Shown here: one piece after another, positions 35,218-44,693 of the stretch
Layout: each line of letters begins with the position of its first letter
Position numbering within the stretch: position 1 is the first letter of the stretch
Origin: Bacteroidaceae bacterium
GTDB lineage: Bacteria > Bacteroidota > Bacteroidia > Bacteroidales > Bacteroidaceae
NCBI GenBank assembly: GCA_017650105.1
Contig: JAGCFO010000006.1
Span: forward strand, 124,001 to 188,000
Length of the DNA: 64,000 nt
Direction of reading: 5' to 3'
Translations under genes and position numbers: made by a program
Notes under the pieces: generated by a model
Databases searched by the model: none
Seen by the model: only the letters and a program-made list of their open reading frames with translations
Told to the model about the DNA's origin: nothing

Positions 35218-35937
35218 TCAAAAAATTGGACTTAAATTCGTCAGAATCTTACCCAACACAAGGAGGGGTATCAATTCGAGCGTGCAAAAGTAGATAAATA
35301 ATTGCAAAAGTCCATATTTTTTTGTAAAAAAGATGTGAAAAGCCCTTAAAATGAGCCAGATTTCAATAATTCCGAGCAAAATAGCAGCGCCAATCAGCAC
35401 AAAAGACGTGGAAAGTTCGAAGGAAATGCAGCACATCGCGAAGGCAAAGAAAACAATGCCGCTCAGGATGCAAGTGTCTCCGAAAACCTGAGTCCAGGCT
35501 GCTGCTTGCTGCTTGCTGTAGAGGGTGTTGTTGACAATGATGAAAAACACTACCTTTATTAATATGTACGCAGCGGCAGCGATTGTGCCAGCAACAAGAT
35601 ATTTCCAGCATTGGGAGGAATCGGCTACGTGCCCTTTCGTCCAAAGGTAGTAAGTAAGGACTAATGCTGCGCTGATGCAGGTTTGCAAAAGGAGCGTTGT
35701 GCGTAAATAGAAAGAGCGAGATGTCCGGATGTTATCGGACTGTGCACGAGTGTGCCCCATAGAGTAGCCGTAGATCATCTGGTGCAGATAGTGGCTCCTG
35801 TCGGCAAGGGCAACAGCTATGATAAGGAAGCAAAGCAGCAGAACTCCGATGACAATGTCGTCCCCTATGAGGGTAAACGGCTGGGAGCTACGCGCCTCCC
35901 ACGCTTTCACCAAAGGGCTTACTGCTGTCGTATCCAT
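35218..35937 (-). CDS. DUF4271 integral membrane protein
   Basis: 239 aa with six or so hydrophobic segments and the family ending FIYFCTLELIPLLVLGKIL. Function is unknown; the gene is regularly found just before hemD in Bacteroidota. Stop is 12 nt before the hemD start on the same strand, so they share a transcript. Confidence 0.85.
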   Translation of the reverse strand: MDTTAVSPLVKAWEARSSQPFTLIGDDIVIGVLLLCFLIIAVALADRSHYLHQMIYGYSMGHTRAQSDNIRTSRSFYLRTTLLLQTCISAALVLTYYLWTKGHVADSSQCWKYLVAGTIAAAAYILIKVVFFIIVNNTLYSKQQAAAWTQVFGDTCILSGIVFFAFAMCCISFELSTSFVLIGAAILLGIIEIWLILRAFHIFFTKKYGLLQLFIYFCTLELIPLLVLGKILTNLSPIF

Positions 35938-35958
35938 TCTCGGAAATGTTTTTCGATG

Positions 35959-36537
35959 TCAGATTGCTGCGAAACGACGAATTCTTGAATCCCATTGAGG
36001 AGTGTTCAGCACCAGTTCGACAGCTTCAGCTGGAGTAGAGGCAACGCACCAGATGTTTGCGTGAAGATCGCGCATGAAGTGCTCTTCGACGGCTTTCTGC
36101 AGTTGAGCGAGTAGCGGATCGTAGAAGCCGTCCAGATTGAGGATGACAATCGGATTGAGGTAGAGCCCGAGTTGCTTCCACGTGATCACTTCCAGCAGTT
36201 CCTCCATTGTGCCGCATCCTCCCGGGAGGGCAATGCATCCGTTGCTCAAGTCGGCGATGGTTTGTTTGCGCGTATGCATGTCAGCCGTAACGATAAGTTC
36301 GCTGAGACCCGTATGGTGCCAGTTTTCGCGGATCATGAACTCCGGGATTACGCCCACAACCGTTCCTCCTGCCTCAAGAGCGGAGTTTTCGACGGTGTTC
36401 ATCAATCCCAGGTTGCCTGCGCCCGTAACGATGCGGATTCCTTTCTTTGCCAGCAGTTCCCCTACCTCGTGCGCGGCATCGAAGTATTTCTGTAGGATTT
36501 GCGTGCTGGAAGCACAGTAGACGGCAACTGTTTTCAT
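35959..36537 (-). CDS. LOG-family nucleoside 5'-monophosphate phosphoribohydrolase
   Basis: 192 aa, Rossmann-like fold with the family signatures MHTRK (87-91) and PGGCGTMEEL (105-114). LOG enzymes split the base from cytokinin or purine nucleoside monophosphates; in bacteria the physiological substrate is often AMP. Starts 4 nt after the ahcY stop and 21 nt before DUF4271, thus part of the long minus-strand run. Older name: TIGR00730 'lysine decarboxylase', which is a misannotation. Confidence 0.9.
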   Translation of the reverse strand: MKTVAVYCASSTQILQKYFDAAHEVGELLAKKGIRIVTGAGNLGLMNTVENSALEAGGTVVGVIPEFMIRENWHHTGLSELIVTADMHTRKQTIADLSNGCIALPGGCGTMEELLEVITWKQLGLYLNPIVILNLDGFYDPLLAQLQKAVEEHFMRDLHANIWCVASTPAEAVELVLNTPQWDSRIRRFAAI

Positions 36538-36541
36538 CGTA

Positions 36542-37951
36542 TCAATATCTGTAATGCTCTGATTTGTAAGGACCGTCGACAGAAACTCCTATATAATCGG
36601 CCTGAGCCTGCGTGAGTTTTGTCAGATGAATGCCGATACGCTCCAGATGCAGGCGCGCCACTTCCTCGTCGAGGTGTTTGGGCAGGCGATAGACGTCTAT
36701 CGCATAGGGATTGTTGAAGAGCTCGATTTGTGCAAGCGTCTGATTGGTAAACGAGTTGCTCATCACAAAGGAAGGATGCCCCGTAGCGCAGCCGAGGTTG
36801 ACGAGCCGTCCGTCTGCCAAAAGGATGATGCTGTGCCCGTCGGGGAAGAAGTAACGGTCGACTTGCGGCTTGACGTTCTGCCTTTTTATTCCTGGATAGG
36901 ACTTCAGGGCAGCCACTTGAATCTCGTTGTCGAAATGTCCGATGTTGCAGACGATAGCCTGATCGGGCATCTTCTCCATATGATCTATTCGGACAATATC
37001 GATGTTGCCGGTAGTTGTCACGAAGATGTTGCCTTGCGAGCAGGCTTCGTTGAGGGTTACAACCTGGAATCCTTCCATAGCTGCCTGCAGCGCGCAGATA
37101 GGATCTATCTCCGTTACCATTACTCGCGCGCCGTACGAGCGCAGGCTCTGGGCGCAGCCTTTGCCCACTTCGCCGTATCCGCAGACAACAGCCACTTTTC
37201 CGGCTACCATCACGTCGGTAGCCCTCTTGATGCCGTCGACAAGGCTCTCGCGGCAGCCGTAGAGGTTGTCGAACTTGCTTTTTGTCACGCTGTCGTTGAC
37301 GTTAAAGGCTGGGAAGAGCAGCTTGCCCTCCTCTTTCATCTGATAGAGTCGGTGCACGCCCGTAGTTGTCTCCTCGCTCACGCCGCGTATCTCCTTTGCT
37401 ACATCGTGCCAAAAAGCCGGGCGCTCGGCAAGCACTTTCTTGAGCAGTTTCAGCAGCTCTGCCTCATCCTCTCCCTGAGCTTCCACGTCGAGGGCTGAAG
37501 CGTTGTCTTCGCCTTCCACTCCCTTGTGGATGAGGAGAGTAGCATCGCCTCCGTCGTCAACAATCATGTTGGGACCTTTGCCGTTGAAGTTCATTGCCTG
37601 AAGGGCACACCACCAGTATTCCTCCAGCGTCTCGCCCTTCCAGGCAAACACTGGGACGCCCATTTCGGCGATAGCTGCGGCAGCATGATCCTGCGTGGAA
37701 TAGATGTTGCACGAGCTCCAGCGCACTTCGGCGCCCAGATGCACGAGAGTCTTGATGAGAACGGCTGTCTGAATGGTCATATGCAGCGAGCCCATCACGC
37801 GGGCACCCTTCAGAGGCTGCTGTGGGCCGTATTTCTCCTGCAGAGCCATCAGGCCGGGCATCTCTTTCTCGGCCATATCGATTTCTTTCCGTCCGAACTC
37901 GGCAAGCGAGATATCGGCTACTTTATAGGGCAATGATGAAAACAGTTCCAT
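36542..37951 (-). CDS. ahcY: Adenosylhomocysteinase
   Basis: 469 aa. AhcY hydrolyses S-adenosylhomocysteine to adenosine and homocysteine, clearing product inhibition of methyltransferases; metK, which makes SAM, is 3 kb away. Seen: [13 protein letters not shown], substrate-region [11 protein letters not shown]-binding [11 protein letters not shown], and the C-terminal KSEHYRY tail that reaches into the neighbouring subunit's NAD site. Start ATG at 37951 behind a near-consensus promoter. Confidence 0.97.
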   Translation of the reverse strand: MELFSSLPYKVADISLAEFGRKEIDMAEKEMPGLMALQEKYGPQQPLKGARVMGSLHMTIQTAVLIKTLVHLGAEVRWSSCNIYSTQDHAAAAIAEMGVPVFAWKGETLEEYWWCALQAMNFNGKGPNMIVDDGGDATLLIHKGVEGEDNASALDVEAQGEDEAELLKLLKKVLAERPAFWHDVAKEIRGVSEETTTGVHRLYQMKEEGKLLFPAFNVNDSVTKSKFDNLYGCRESLVDGIKRATDVMVAGKVAVVCGYGEVGKGCAQSLRSYGARVMVTEIDPICALQAAMEGFQVVTLNEACSQGNIFVTTTGNIDIVRIDHMEKMPDQAIVCNIGHFDNEIQVAALKSYPGIKRQNVKPQVDRYFFPDGHSIILLADGRLVNLGCATGHPSFVMSNSFTNQTLAQIELFNNPYAIDVYRLPKHLDEEVARLHLERIGIHLTKLTQAQADYIGVSVDGPYKSEHYRY

Positions 37952-37995
37952 GTGTGTAGAATGATGTTGTTAGAGCGGTTTATACAATTTGCGTG

Positions 37996-38027
37996 CGAAG
38001 GTACGAAAAAAGCGTTTTGTGTACAAG
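37996..38027 (-). promoter_or_regulatory. Near-consensus promoter for ahcY
   Basis: CTTG (38024-38027), 20 nt, TACCTTCG (37996-38003) on the minus strand: one mismatch in each box. The -7 box is 45 nt before the ATG. Confidence 0.5.
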
Positions 38028-38059
38028 CAATCGCTCCTTTTTTATCGCATTTCAACCGA

Positions 38060-38164
38060 TGAAAAAGGAAGCGCCGATTTTTCTTTGTCGAAAAAAATTT
38101 TTGGAGAACAAATACGGCGATATGAAGAAGGGAAAAATTTTTTTGGAGAAGGAATAATTTCATC
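38060..38164. repeat. 21-nt modular array L6 (ahcY / M48 divergent gap)
   Basis: Five units, mostly inverted words: TGAAAAAGGAAG + CGCCGATTT, TTCTTTGTCGAA + A/T core, TGGAGAACAAAT + ACGGCGATA, TGAAGAAGGGAA + A/T core, TGGAGAAGGAAT + AATTTCATC. The only array whose main polarity on the plus strand is inverted. It lies between the two divergent promoters in the 389-bp gap 37952-38340. Confidence 0.85.
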
Positions 38165-38235
38165 TCCCTCCTTCCCACTCCAAAGAGGCTTCTTGGCAGG
38201 GGGCAAGAATTTCGGAAAAGAAAAAAAGAATAGTG

Positions 38236-38267
38236 TTTGGCAATACGCGAAGTTATTCCTATTTTTG
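38236..38267 (+). promoter_or_regulatory. Bacteroidota-type promoter for the M48 peptidase gene
   Basis: TTTG (38236-38239), 20 nt, TATTTTTG (38260-38267): full consensus. The ATG at 38341 is 73 nt downstream. Confidence 0.8.
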
Positions 38268-38340
38268 CTGCATCCGAAGAGAAAGAGCCGATGAAAAGGG
38301 GCTTTTTCTCCTCTCAGGAAAAGCTGTAAAAATCGAAGAA

Positions 38341-39630
38341 ATGAAAAACATCAAATCAGAAGAAAACCCGCCGAAAAAAGAACCTAAAAAATCGGAAAAG
38401 TCCGATGAAAAGGGCGAAAATAAACGTTTTTCGCCTCAGCTTGCACTCTGCAAGGCGCTGAGCGAACAGATATACAACGCTCTTCAAGGCCCGGTTGTGG
38501 AAGAGGTGCTCAAGCAAGCACGCACCTCCGACAACGACAGCTATTGGAGAAGCGCTATGGAGGGGCACAGCCTCAAGGTGGAGCCGCGCCTCCTGAGCCG
38601 ACTCCACACCCTTTTCGAGGAAGTGAAGAAAAAACTGGACTTTACAGAAAAAGTCGACTTCTATGTGACGGGAGACAGCACCGTGAATGCGTTTTCCGTT
38701 GCTGCCGACAGCCCGGGACATCCCCATATTGTCAACGTGAATTCTGCACTCATAGACCTTATGACCGACGATGAATTGCGCTTCGTCATCGGGCACGAGT
38801 TGGGGCACCTCATCGACAGGGATACGTCGCTCTTGCGCTTGATTAACTTCATTTTCCCCGATCCAAGCGTGATGCCCATTGCCCTTCAGCACAAGGTGAG
38901 GCTCTGGGAACAGCTGTCGGAGCTTGTTGCCGACAGATACGGATATCTTGCTGTGGAGGACTTGGGAGTTTGCGTGAGTGCCTTCTACAAAATGGCCTCA
39001 GGCCTCGATCTCAGCAAGATGGATGTGGCGCTCGACGTCTTGCTTGAGGAGAATCTGAAGCATCTCGAATATTTCCTGAAGGACAAGGGAATCAGCATCG
39101 ACTCGCATCCCGTGAATCCTATCCGCGTGCAGTCACTTAACCTGTTTGCTACGAGCAAGTCTCAGCGCACCCTCAACAGGCATATGGATGAGCTGATAAG
39201 CATCCTTCTGAAGATAGGCAACTCGGAAATCGATGAGCCGATGAGTATTTTCCTGGCTACCGCAGGACTTATTGCCGCATCGGCAGACGGAGAAATCTCA
39301 GACGACGAGGTAGACATCATTCTGGAGCATCTTGCTGCGCTGCAGATGTTTCCGGGCATGTTTCTGCAGGACATCAGCAAGGAAAACGTTTGGGAGTTGT
39401 TCACTACGGCAGTAGCTCGCATTCAGGAACTTGATCCAAGCATGCGGCAGAGCATGTTTACGTATATGATAGCTTTAGTTTTGGCTGACAAGCAGTTCTC
39501 GCAGCAGGAGATAGAGTTCCTATACAATATTGGGGAAGAGGTTTTCAACTTCGGGAGGAAGGAAACGGCAGGATTGCTTGCTGCGATGATTCAGCAGAAT
39601 TTCGTTCCCTCAACGCAGGTTTTGAGCTGA
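38341..39630 (+). CDS. M48-family metalloprotease with C-terminal TerB-like domain
   Basis: 429 aa from MKNIKSEENPPKKEPKK; a longer open reading starts inside the promoter and is rejected. A charged Lys/Glu N-terminus (1-30) is followed by an M48 zinc peptidase: HELGH (152-156) and third ligand E194 in SELVADR. No transmembrane helix or signal is obvious, so it looks cytoplasmic, unlike HtpX. Residues 330-429 resemble a TerB/co-chaperone domain (ATAGLIAASADGEISDDEVD). Both domain types are common, the pairing less so. Monocistronic with its own promoter and a shared terminator. Confidence 0.82.
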   Translation: MKNIKSEENPPKKEPKKSEKSDEKGENKRFSPQLALCKALSEQIYNALQGPVVEEVLKQARTSDNDSYWRSAMEGHSLKVEPRLLSRLHTLFEEVKKKLDFTEKVDFYVTGDSTVNAFSVAADSPGHPHIVNVNSALIDLMTDDELRFVIGHELGHLIDRDTSLLRLINFIFPDPSVMPIALQHKVRLWEQLSELVADRYGYLAVEDLGVCVSAFYKMASGLDLSKMDVALDVLLEENLKHLEYFLKDKGISIDSHPVNPIRVQSLNLFATSKSQRTLNRHMDELISILLKIGNSEIDEPMSIFLATAGLIAASADGEISDDEVDIILEHLAALQMFPGMFLQDISKENVWELFTTAVARIQELDPSMRQSMFTYMIALVLADKQFSQQEIEFLYNIGEEVFNFGRKETAGLLAAMIQQNFVPSTQVLS

Positions 39631-39648
39631 TACATTATTTAATAAAGT

Positions 39649-39680
39649 AATAGCCCCGAGAAGCTGTTCTCGGAGCTATT
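39649..39680. terminator. Bidirectional terminator between M48 gene and metK
   Basis: AATAGCCCCGAGAA (39649-39662) pairs with TTCTCGGAGCTATT (39667-39680) with one mismatch and a 4-nt loop; T-rich on the plus side. It sits between convergent stops at 39630 and 39703. Confidence 0.85.
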
Positions 39681-39702
39681 GTTTCTTCTCGCAGCTTTTT
39701 CC

Positions 39703-40995
39703 TTAAATTCCGAATGCTTTTTTAATAGCATCGACATAGTCGAGTTTCTCCCAAGTGAAGAGCTCTACTTCCATATCGCGAGCTCCATCATAACGCGAGT
39801 CGAAATGCTTGTGAACCATCTTGGGCTCACGTCCCATATGCCCGTAGGCTGCCGTTTCCTCGTAGATAGGATTACGTAGCTTCAGCCGACTCTCAATGGA
39901 ATGTGGGCGAAGGTCAAACATATTCTTGATAACTTTGGCAATTTCTCCGTCTGTGGCAGAAACGTGGCTTCTTCCAAAAGTATTCACAAAAATACTAATA
40001 GGCTCAGCGATGCCGATAGCATACGAAATCTGTACCAACATCTCGTCAGCAACGCCTGCAGCAACCATATTCTTGGCAATATGACGCGCTGCGTAAGCTG
40101 CGCTTCTGTCTACCTTCGATGGGTCCTTTCCGCTAAAGGCTCCTCCTCCGTGAGCTCCTCGTCCTCCGTAGGTATCGACGATAATCTTCCTTCCCGTCAG
40201 ACCTGTGTCTCCGTGCGGGCCTCCGATGACAAACTTTCCTGTCGGATTGATGTGGTAGTGGATGTTTTTGTCAAAGAGGCGTGCTATTTCAGGGCTCCCT
40301 ATCTCGGCAATAACTCTCGGAATCACAATGTCGATAACATCCCGACGAATGGTTTCCTGCATTGCCTTGTCTGCTGCGGCTTGAGTCTCTTCGGGAGTTT
40401 CTGTCAGATGGATGAATTCGTCATGCTGCGTGGAGACTACAATCGTGTCTATTCGCAGAGGATTGTGATTATCGTCATATTCAACTGTCACCTGACTTTT
40501 TGCATCGGGGCGAAGGTAAGTCATTTCGTATCCTTCGCGCCTAATCTTTGCAAGCGTGTGTACAATTCGGTGTGCCAAGTCGAGAGGAAGGGGCATAAAG
40601 TTGGGAGTTTCGTTGGTAGCATATCCAAACATCATCCCTTGGTCTCCTGCTCCCTGCTGGGTTTCGTCGTTTCGCTCCACGCCTCTGTTTATGTCGCTAC
40701 TCTGCTCATGAATAGCAGAGAAAATGCCGCAAGAGTTTGCCTCAAACATGTATTCGCTCTTCGTGTATCCGATTCGCTCTATTACACGGCGTGCTGTCTC
40801 CTGCAGGTCGACGTATGCCTTAGACTTTACTTCTCCTGCGATAACAACCTGTCCTGTTGTTACCAGCGTTTCGCATGCTACTTTGGAGTTACGGTCGTAT
40901 GCCAGTAGCTCGTCAAGTATAGCGTCCGATATTTGATCGGCCACTTTGTCGGGGTGTCCTTCAGACACCGATTCGGATGTAAATAGATATCCCAT
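39703..40995 (-). CDS. metK: S-adenosylmethionine synthetase
   Basis: 430 aa from [17 protein letters not shown]; upstream in-frame codons lie in the leader. MetK forms SAM from methionine and ATP. Signatures: [28 protein letters not shown] and [15 protein letters not shown]. The chain is about 40 residues longer than E. coli MetK, as is usual in Bacteroidota. It has its own promoter at 41145; no SAM riboswitch structure was recognised in the 150-nt leader. Confidence 0.97.
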   Translation of the reverse strand: MGYLFTSESVSEGHPDKVADQISDAILDELLAYDRNSKVACETLVTTGQVVIAGEVKSKAYVDLQETARRVIERIGYTKSEYMFEANSCGIFSAIHEQSSDINRGVERNDETQQGAGDQGMMFGYATNETPNFMPLPLDLAHRIVHTLAKIRREGYEMTYLRPDAKSQVTVEYDDNHNPLRIDTIVVSTQHDEFIHLTETPEETQAAADKAMQETIRRDVIDIVIPRVIAEIGSPEIARLFDKNIHYHINPTGKFVIGGPHGDTGLTGRKIIVDTYGGRGAHGGGAFSGKDPSKVDRSAAYAARHIAKNMVAAGVADEMLVQISYAIGIAEPISIFVNTFGRSHVSATDGEIAKVIKNMFDLRPHSIESRLKLRNPIYEETAAYGHMGREPKMVHKHFDSRYDGARDMEVELFTWEKLDYVDAIKKAFGI

Positions 40996-41144
40996 TTCTG
41001 TAATAGGTAACGTTAATTGATTAATTAGCGAAAGAAAACGGGCAGATGTGAAAATGCGATGCAGCCGTACGTCGGGCACGCTTTTTAGCATTTTTTATTG
41101 TGGTTGCAAGCAGCTCAAATCTATCCACGTTTCTTTTTCGATTG

Positions 41145-41176
41145 CAAAGATACGCCAAAAAAGAAATCTGTGCAAT
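41145..41176 (-). promoter_or_regulatory. Promoter for metK
   Basis: ATTG (41173-41176), 20 nt, TATCTTTG (41145-41152) on the minus strand; one mismatch in the -33 box. It lies just after the folK stop, leaving a leader of about 140 nt. Confidence 0.65.
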
Positions 41177-41189
41177 CTTTTGTGTTTTT

Positions 41190-41654
41190 TTAGCTGTTTT
41201 TTTTCTTCAAGATAAGCTCTGATATAGTTTTCCCAAACTCGGGGTGAACTACGTCGGGCGCAATTTCCAGCAAAGGCTTGAAAACGAATGGCCTCTCGAG
41301 AATCAGGGGATGGGGTATTGTGAGCCTTTTCTCGTGTACGATGAGTTCGTCGTAAAGCAGGATGTCTATGTCGATAGGCCTGTCGTGATAGTTTCCTTCG
41401 CTGCTTTTCTTCGTCCTTCCCAGGTGTCGTTCTATCTTTTGGGTTATCCTCAATAGTTCTTGGGGAGGAATTTGGGAATCAACGCCGATTACGGCATTCA
41501 GAAAAAGATTTTCCGAATGAAAGCCCCAGGGTTTCGTTTCCATAAAAGATGAGCGAGAAACGACAGGTCCGATTTGTTTTGCAATCAAGGCGATAGCTTG
41601 CTCGAGCAGAGCAAGTCTATCGCCTTGATTGGAGCCTAATCCTAGATAAATCAT
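41190..41654 (-). CDS. folK: 2-amino-4-hydroxy-6-hydroxymethyldihydropteridine pyrophosphokinase
   Basis: 154 aa. HPPK motifs: GLGSNQGD (5-12), PWGF, and RPIDIDILLYD in the C-terminal half. It transfers pyrophosphate from ATP to the pterin in folate synthesis. Its ATG overlaps the queA stop (41651-41654), so it is coupled to queA. Confidence 0.95.
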   Translation of the reverse strand: MIYLGLGSNQGDRLALLEQAIALIAKQIGPVVSRSSFMETKPWGFHSENLFLNAVIGVDSQIPPQELLRITQKIERHLGRTKKSSEGNYHDRPIDIDILLYDELIVHEKRLTIPHPLILERPFVFKPLLEIAPDVVHPEFGKTISELILKKKNS

Positions 41655-42703
41655 TCCATGATTAACATAGCGTCGCCATATGCTCCGAAGCGATAGTTTT
41701 CCTTTATCGCCACATCGTAGGCGTTCATAATTGTTTCATATCCTCCAAAGGCGCAAGCCATCATTAGCATGGGCGACATGGGCAGATGGAAGTTTGTGAC
41801 AAGGGCATTGGGCAACGTGAAGTCGTGAGGAGGGAAGATAAACTTATTTGTCCATCCTTCGTATTCCTTTAGGAATCCATCGGTGCCGACTGCTGTCTCT
41901 AAAGCCTTTGCCACAGAAGCTCCGACAGCGCAGACTCTGTGATTTGTCATTTTGGCTTGATTAACCAATTCGCAGGCTTCTCGTTCAACGAACATCTGGT
42001 CTGACTCCATGCGGTGTTTGGTAAGATCCTCAACGTCAATGCCTTTAAAATTACCTGTTCCTATATGAACGGTAACAAATGCTTTCTGGATGTCCTTTAT
42101 TTCCATTCGTTTCAGCAGCTCACGACTAAAGTGAAGGCCTGCTGCGGGAGCCGTGATGGCACCTTCGTTCTTGGCGAAAATGGTTTGGAAGAGAGTGAGA
42201 TCTTCAGGAGTGGCGTCACGATGTATATAGTCAGGAAGCGGAGCTACCCCAAGGGCGTAAAGCGCTTTTTTGAACTCGTCGTGAGGGCCATCATAGAGGA
42301 AGCGGAGTGTTCGTCCACGCGAAGTAGTGTTGTCGATGACTTCTGCTACCATCGAGTTGTCTTCCCCAAAGTAAAGTTTGTTTCCTATGCGTATTTTACG
42401 TGCCGGATCCACCAGAACATCCCACAGGCGCATGTCGCTGTTGAGCTCGCGCAGCAGGAACACCTCAATGCGCGCGCCTGTCTTTTCCTTGTTTCCGAAT
42501 AGTTTCGCGGGAAAGACTTGTGTGTCGTTGAAAACAAAAGTGTCGTTTTCATCGAAGTATTCCAGGATATTCTTGAAGATGCGATGCTCAATCTCACCAG
42601 TGCGTCGATGAACCACCATCATTTTTGATTCGTCGCGGTGCCACGTTGGTTCAAGGGCGATTCGCTCTTCGGGAAGTTTGTACTTGAATTGAGAGAGTTT
42701 CAT
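41651..42703 (-). CDS. queA: S-adenosylmethionine:tRNA ribosyltransferase-isomerase
   Basis: 350 aa, standard length. QueA moves the ribosyl group of SAM to preQ1-tRNA to give epoxyqueuosine, the substrate of QueG at 1.4 kb. Seen: LPEERIALEP, DDTFVFNDTQVFPAKL-type region (NDTQVFPAKLFG), GTFAKNEGAITAPAAGLHF and the C-terminal FHLPMSPMLMM. Starts 12 nt after the truB stop. Confidence 0.96.
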   Translation of the reverse strand: MKLSQFKYKLPEERIALEPTWHRDESKMMVVHRRTGEIEHRIFKNILEYFDENDTFVFNDTQVFPAKLFGNKEKTGARIEVFLLRELNSDMRLWDVLVDPARKIRIGNKLYFGEDNSMVAEVIDNTTSRGRTLRFLYDGPHDEFKKALYALGVAPLPDYIHRDATPEDLTLFQTIFAKNEGAITAPAAGLHFSRELLKRMEIKDIQKAFVTVHIGTGNFKGIDVEDLTKHRMESDQMFVEREACELVNQAKMTNHRVCAVGASVAKALETAVGTDGFLKEYEGWTNKFIFPPHDFTLPNALVTNFHLPMSPMLMMACAFGGYETIMNAYDVAIKENYRFGAYGDAMLIME

Positions 42704-42715
42704 AAACTGTGTTAT

Positions 42716-43435
42716 TTAGGTTTGTTTTTCTTCGTTTTGTGGAATGTCTATTTCTTGCTGGCTGAGCCATTGGGGGAAATCTTCCAGCGAGAGACATTTA
42801 TCGAGCGTGACGTCTCCTATGCGCGTACGCTTGAGAGCTGTGAGATGTGCCCCGCTCTGCAAGGCTTGGCCAATGTCTCGCGCAAGTGCACGGATGTATG
42901 TGCCTTTGCTGCACACCACTCGAATGGTGATGTAAGGCATTGAATAGTCGAGCAGTTCTATCTCGTCTATCACGAGTGTCTTAGGCTTCAGCTCCACATC
43001 TCTTCCTTTGCGAGCCATTTCGTATGCGCGCACTCCTCCAATTTTTATGGCAGAGAAGGAGGGCGGAATCTGCTCGATGGTACCGCGAAACTGCTGCAGC
43101 ACCTCTTCTACCTTCTCACGCGTGATGTGCTCGGTAGGATAATAGGCATCGATTTCCTTTTCCAAGTCGTATGAAGGAGTTGTGGCACCCAGCCGAAGGG
43201 TGGCAACGTACTCTTTGTCGTGATATTGGAATTCTTCTATCTGCTTGGTGCTTCGTCCCGTGCAGACAATCATCACTCCCGTAGCCATAGGGTCAAGAGT
43301 GCCCGCATGCCCGACTTTCAGCTTGCGCACCTTCAGCGTGCGGCAAAGCGTGTAGCGAATTTTGTTCACCACGTCGAACGATGTGAACCTCAAGGGCTTG
43401 TCGATGTAGAGTATTTCTCCTTCCTGGAAATTCAT
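42716..43435 (-). CDS. truB: tRNA pseudouridine-55 synthase
   Basis: 239 aa. The catalytic Asp is D48 in GHAGTLDPMATGV, with the KP box IDKPLRFTS near the N-terminus and a C-terminal GTYIRALARDIG. It isomerises U55 in the T-loop. It is short (no PUA domain), as in relatives. Two bases separate it from the uppP stop, within the ftsX-uppP-truB-queA-folK run. Confidence 0.96.
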   Translation of the reverse strand: MNFQEGEILYIDKPLRFTSFDVVNKIRYTLCRTLKVRKLKVGHAGTLDPMATGVMIVCTGRSTKQIEEFQYHDKEYVATLRLGATTPSYDLEKEIDAYYPTEHITREKVEEVLQQFRGTIEQIPPSFSAIKIGGVRAYEMARKGRDVELKPKTLVIDEIELLDYSMPYITIRVVCSKGTYIRALARDIGQALQSGAHLTALKRTRIGDVTLDKCLSLEDFPQWLSQQEIDIPQNEEKQT

Positions 43436-43437
43436 CC

Positions 43438-44247
43438 TTATTTAATAAGAAGAGGAACGATGATGGTAGCAAGTCCCACTATAGCGCAGTAAAGGGCAAA
43501 CCAGATGAGTTTTCCTTTCTTCACGATGTTTATCATCCATTTGCAGGCAAGGCATCCTGCCACGAATGCGGCAACGAAGCCTATTGCCAACGCGCTAGGA
43601 GAAAGTCCGCTCATAGCAGCGCTGACGCCCATTTCTGCCATATCCTTGACGTCGAGAAGTGCCTCGCCGAAAATGGGAGGAATCACCATCAGGAAGGAGA
43701 ACTGTGCCAGTTTCTCCTTCTTGTTTCCCAGCAGAAGGCCTGTTGCGATAGTGGAGCCCGAGCGGGACAATCCCGGCAGAACGGCAATTGCCTGCGCGAT
43801 GCCGATGATGAAGGCATGCAGGGGGGAGATGTTCTCGCGCTGGCGCGGCTTAGCAAAGTAGGAGAAGGCAAGCAGCGAGGCTGTGATAAGTAGGCAGCAG
43901 CCCACGACAAGCAGCCCTGAGCCGAAAATCGCTTCCACCTTGTCCTTGAACAGGAAGCCTACGACGGCAACGGGAATCATTGATATCAAGATGTTTAGGC
44001 AGTAGCGCGTACCTTCGTTCCACTTGAACTTGAAAAGGTCGGTGAAGAGCCAGACGATTTCCTTCCACAGGATGACAAGCGTGCTCAGCACCGTAGCGAC
44101 GTGCACGGCAACGGTAAACGTCAGGTTCTCCTCCCCGTTCAGTCCGAACAGGGCTGCGCCTATAGCCAAATGCCCGCTGCTGCTTATCGGCAGATATTCC
44201 GTCAGCCCTTGCAGCAAACCGAGTATAAGAGATTCAATCCAGGTCAT
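43438..44247 (-). CDS. uppP: Undecaprenyl-diphosphate phosphatase
   Basis: 269 aa, seven or eight membrane helices. Both active-site motifs are visible: [12 protein letters not shown] (15-26) and [17 protein letters not shown] in the middle. It recycles the C55 lipid carrier for peptidoglycan and for the glycan cluster at 14-25 kb. Starts 21 nt after the DUF3098 stop. Confidence 0.96.
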   Translation of the reverse strand: MTWIESLILGLLQGLTEYLPISSSGHLAIGAALFGLNGEENLTFTVAVHVATVLSTLVILWKEIVWLFTDLFKFKWNEGTRYCLNILISMIPVAVVGFLFKDKVEAIFGSGLLVVGCCLLITASLLAFSYFAKPRQRENISPLHAFIIGIAQAIAVLPGLSRSGSTIATGLLLGNKKEKLAQFSFLMVIPPIFGEALLDVKDMAEMGVSAAMSGLSPSALAIGFVAAFVAGCLACKWMINIVKKGKLIWFALYCAIVGLATIIVPLLIK

Positions 44248-44268
44248 AACTTACAGGGAATAAAAGGT

Positions 44269-44526
44269 TTATTTCTCGGTTTGGTTCTCATCGTCGCGCG
44301 GAGTTTTCTTCTTCGGCCTGTACATGATGGCGGGTATCATGAAGATGAAGCCTATCAGGCAGACGATGGGGGCAACTTTTATGCGCCTAACGCTGAAGAT
44401 GCTTGGCTCGAAGGCTGTCTCCGTCGAGCTGGGACCTGCCATCAGGGCAAAGCCGATGAGGATGATTGCAACGCCGATAGCGATGAGGATGTAGTTGATT
44501 TTGTCGAATGCAAATTTCTTTTTCAT
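44269..44526 (-). CDS. DUF3098 small membrane protein
   Basis: 85 aa, MKKKFAFDKINYILIAIGVAI start, two hydrophobic helices and a charged tail (RPKKKTPRDDENQTEK). The family is Bacteroidota-specific and usually sits directly between ftsX and uppP. Here it is parted from ftsX by a GNAT gene and a repeat array. Function unknown; cell division or wall role is suggested only by context. Confidence 0.85.
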   Translation of the reverse strand: MKKKFAFDKINYILIAIGVAIILIGFALMAGPSSTETAFEPSIFSVRRIKVAPIVCLIGFIFMIPAIMYRPKKKTPRDDENQTEK

Positions 44527-44578
44527 ATCTTGTGGTTGTTTTTATTCGGTTTCAGGGTTCTGGGAGCAGCGTGATTTT

Positions 44579-44674
44579 TTCCTTCTTCAGCGCGCGAGAT
44601 TCTTTCTTCATAATTTTTTTTGGAGAAGGGAAAAATTTTTTTTCTTTCTTCATATCGCCGTATGCTCAAAGGAA
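44579..44674. repeat. 21-nt modular array L7 (DUF3098-GNAT gap)
   Basis: Units: TTCCTTCTTCAG + CGCGCGAGA, TTCTTTCTTCAT + A/T core, TGGAGAAGGGAA + A/T core, TTCTTTCTTCAT + ATCGCCGTA, TGCTCAAAGGAA. It fills most of the 167-bp gap inside an otherwise tight operon. Confidence 0.85.
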
Positions 44675-44693
44675 AATTCGCGTTGCTCAGACT

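Noticed and set aside
40996..41150. SAM riboswitch upstream of metK
   Set aside because: The leader is A/T-rich and I could not fold a SAM-I, SAM-II or SAM-IV-like core or a switching terminator.
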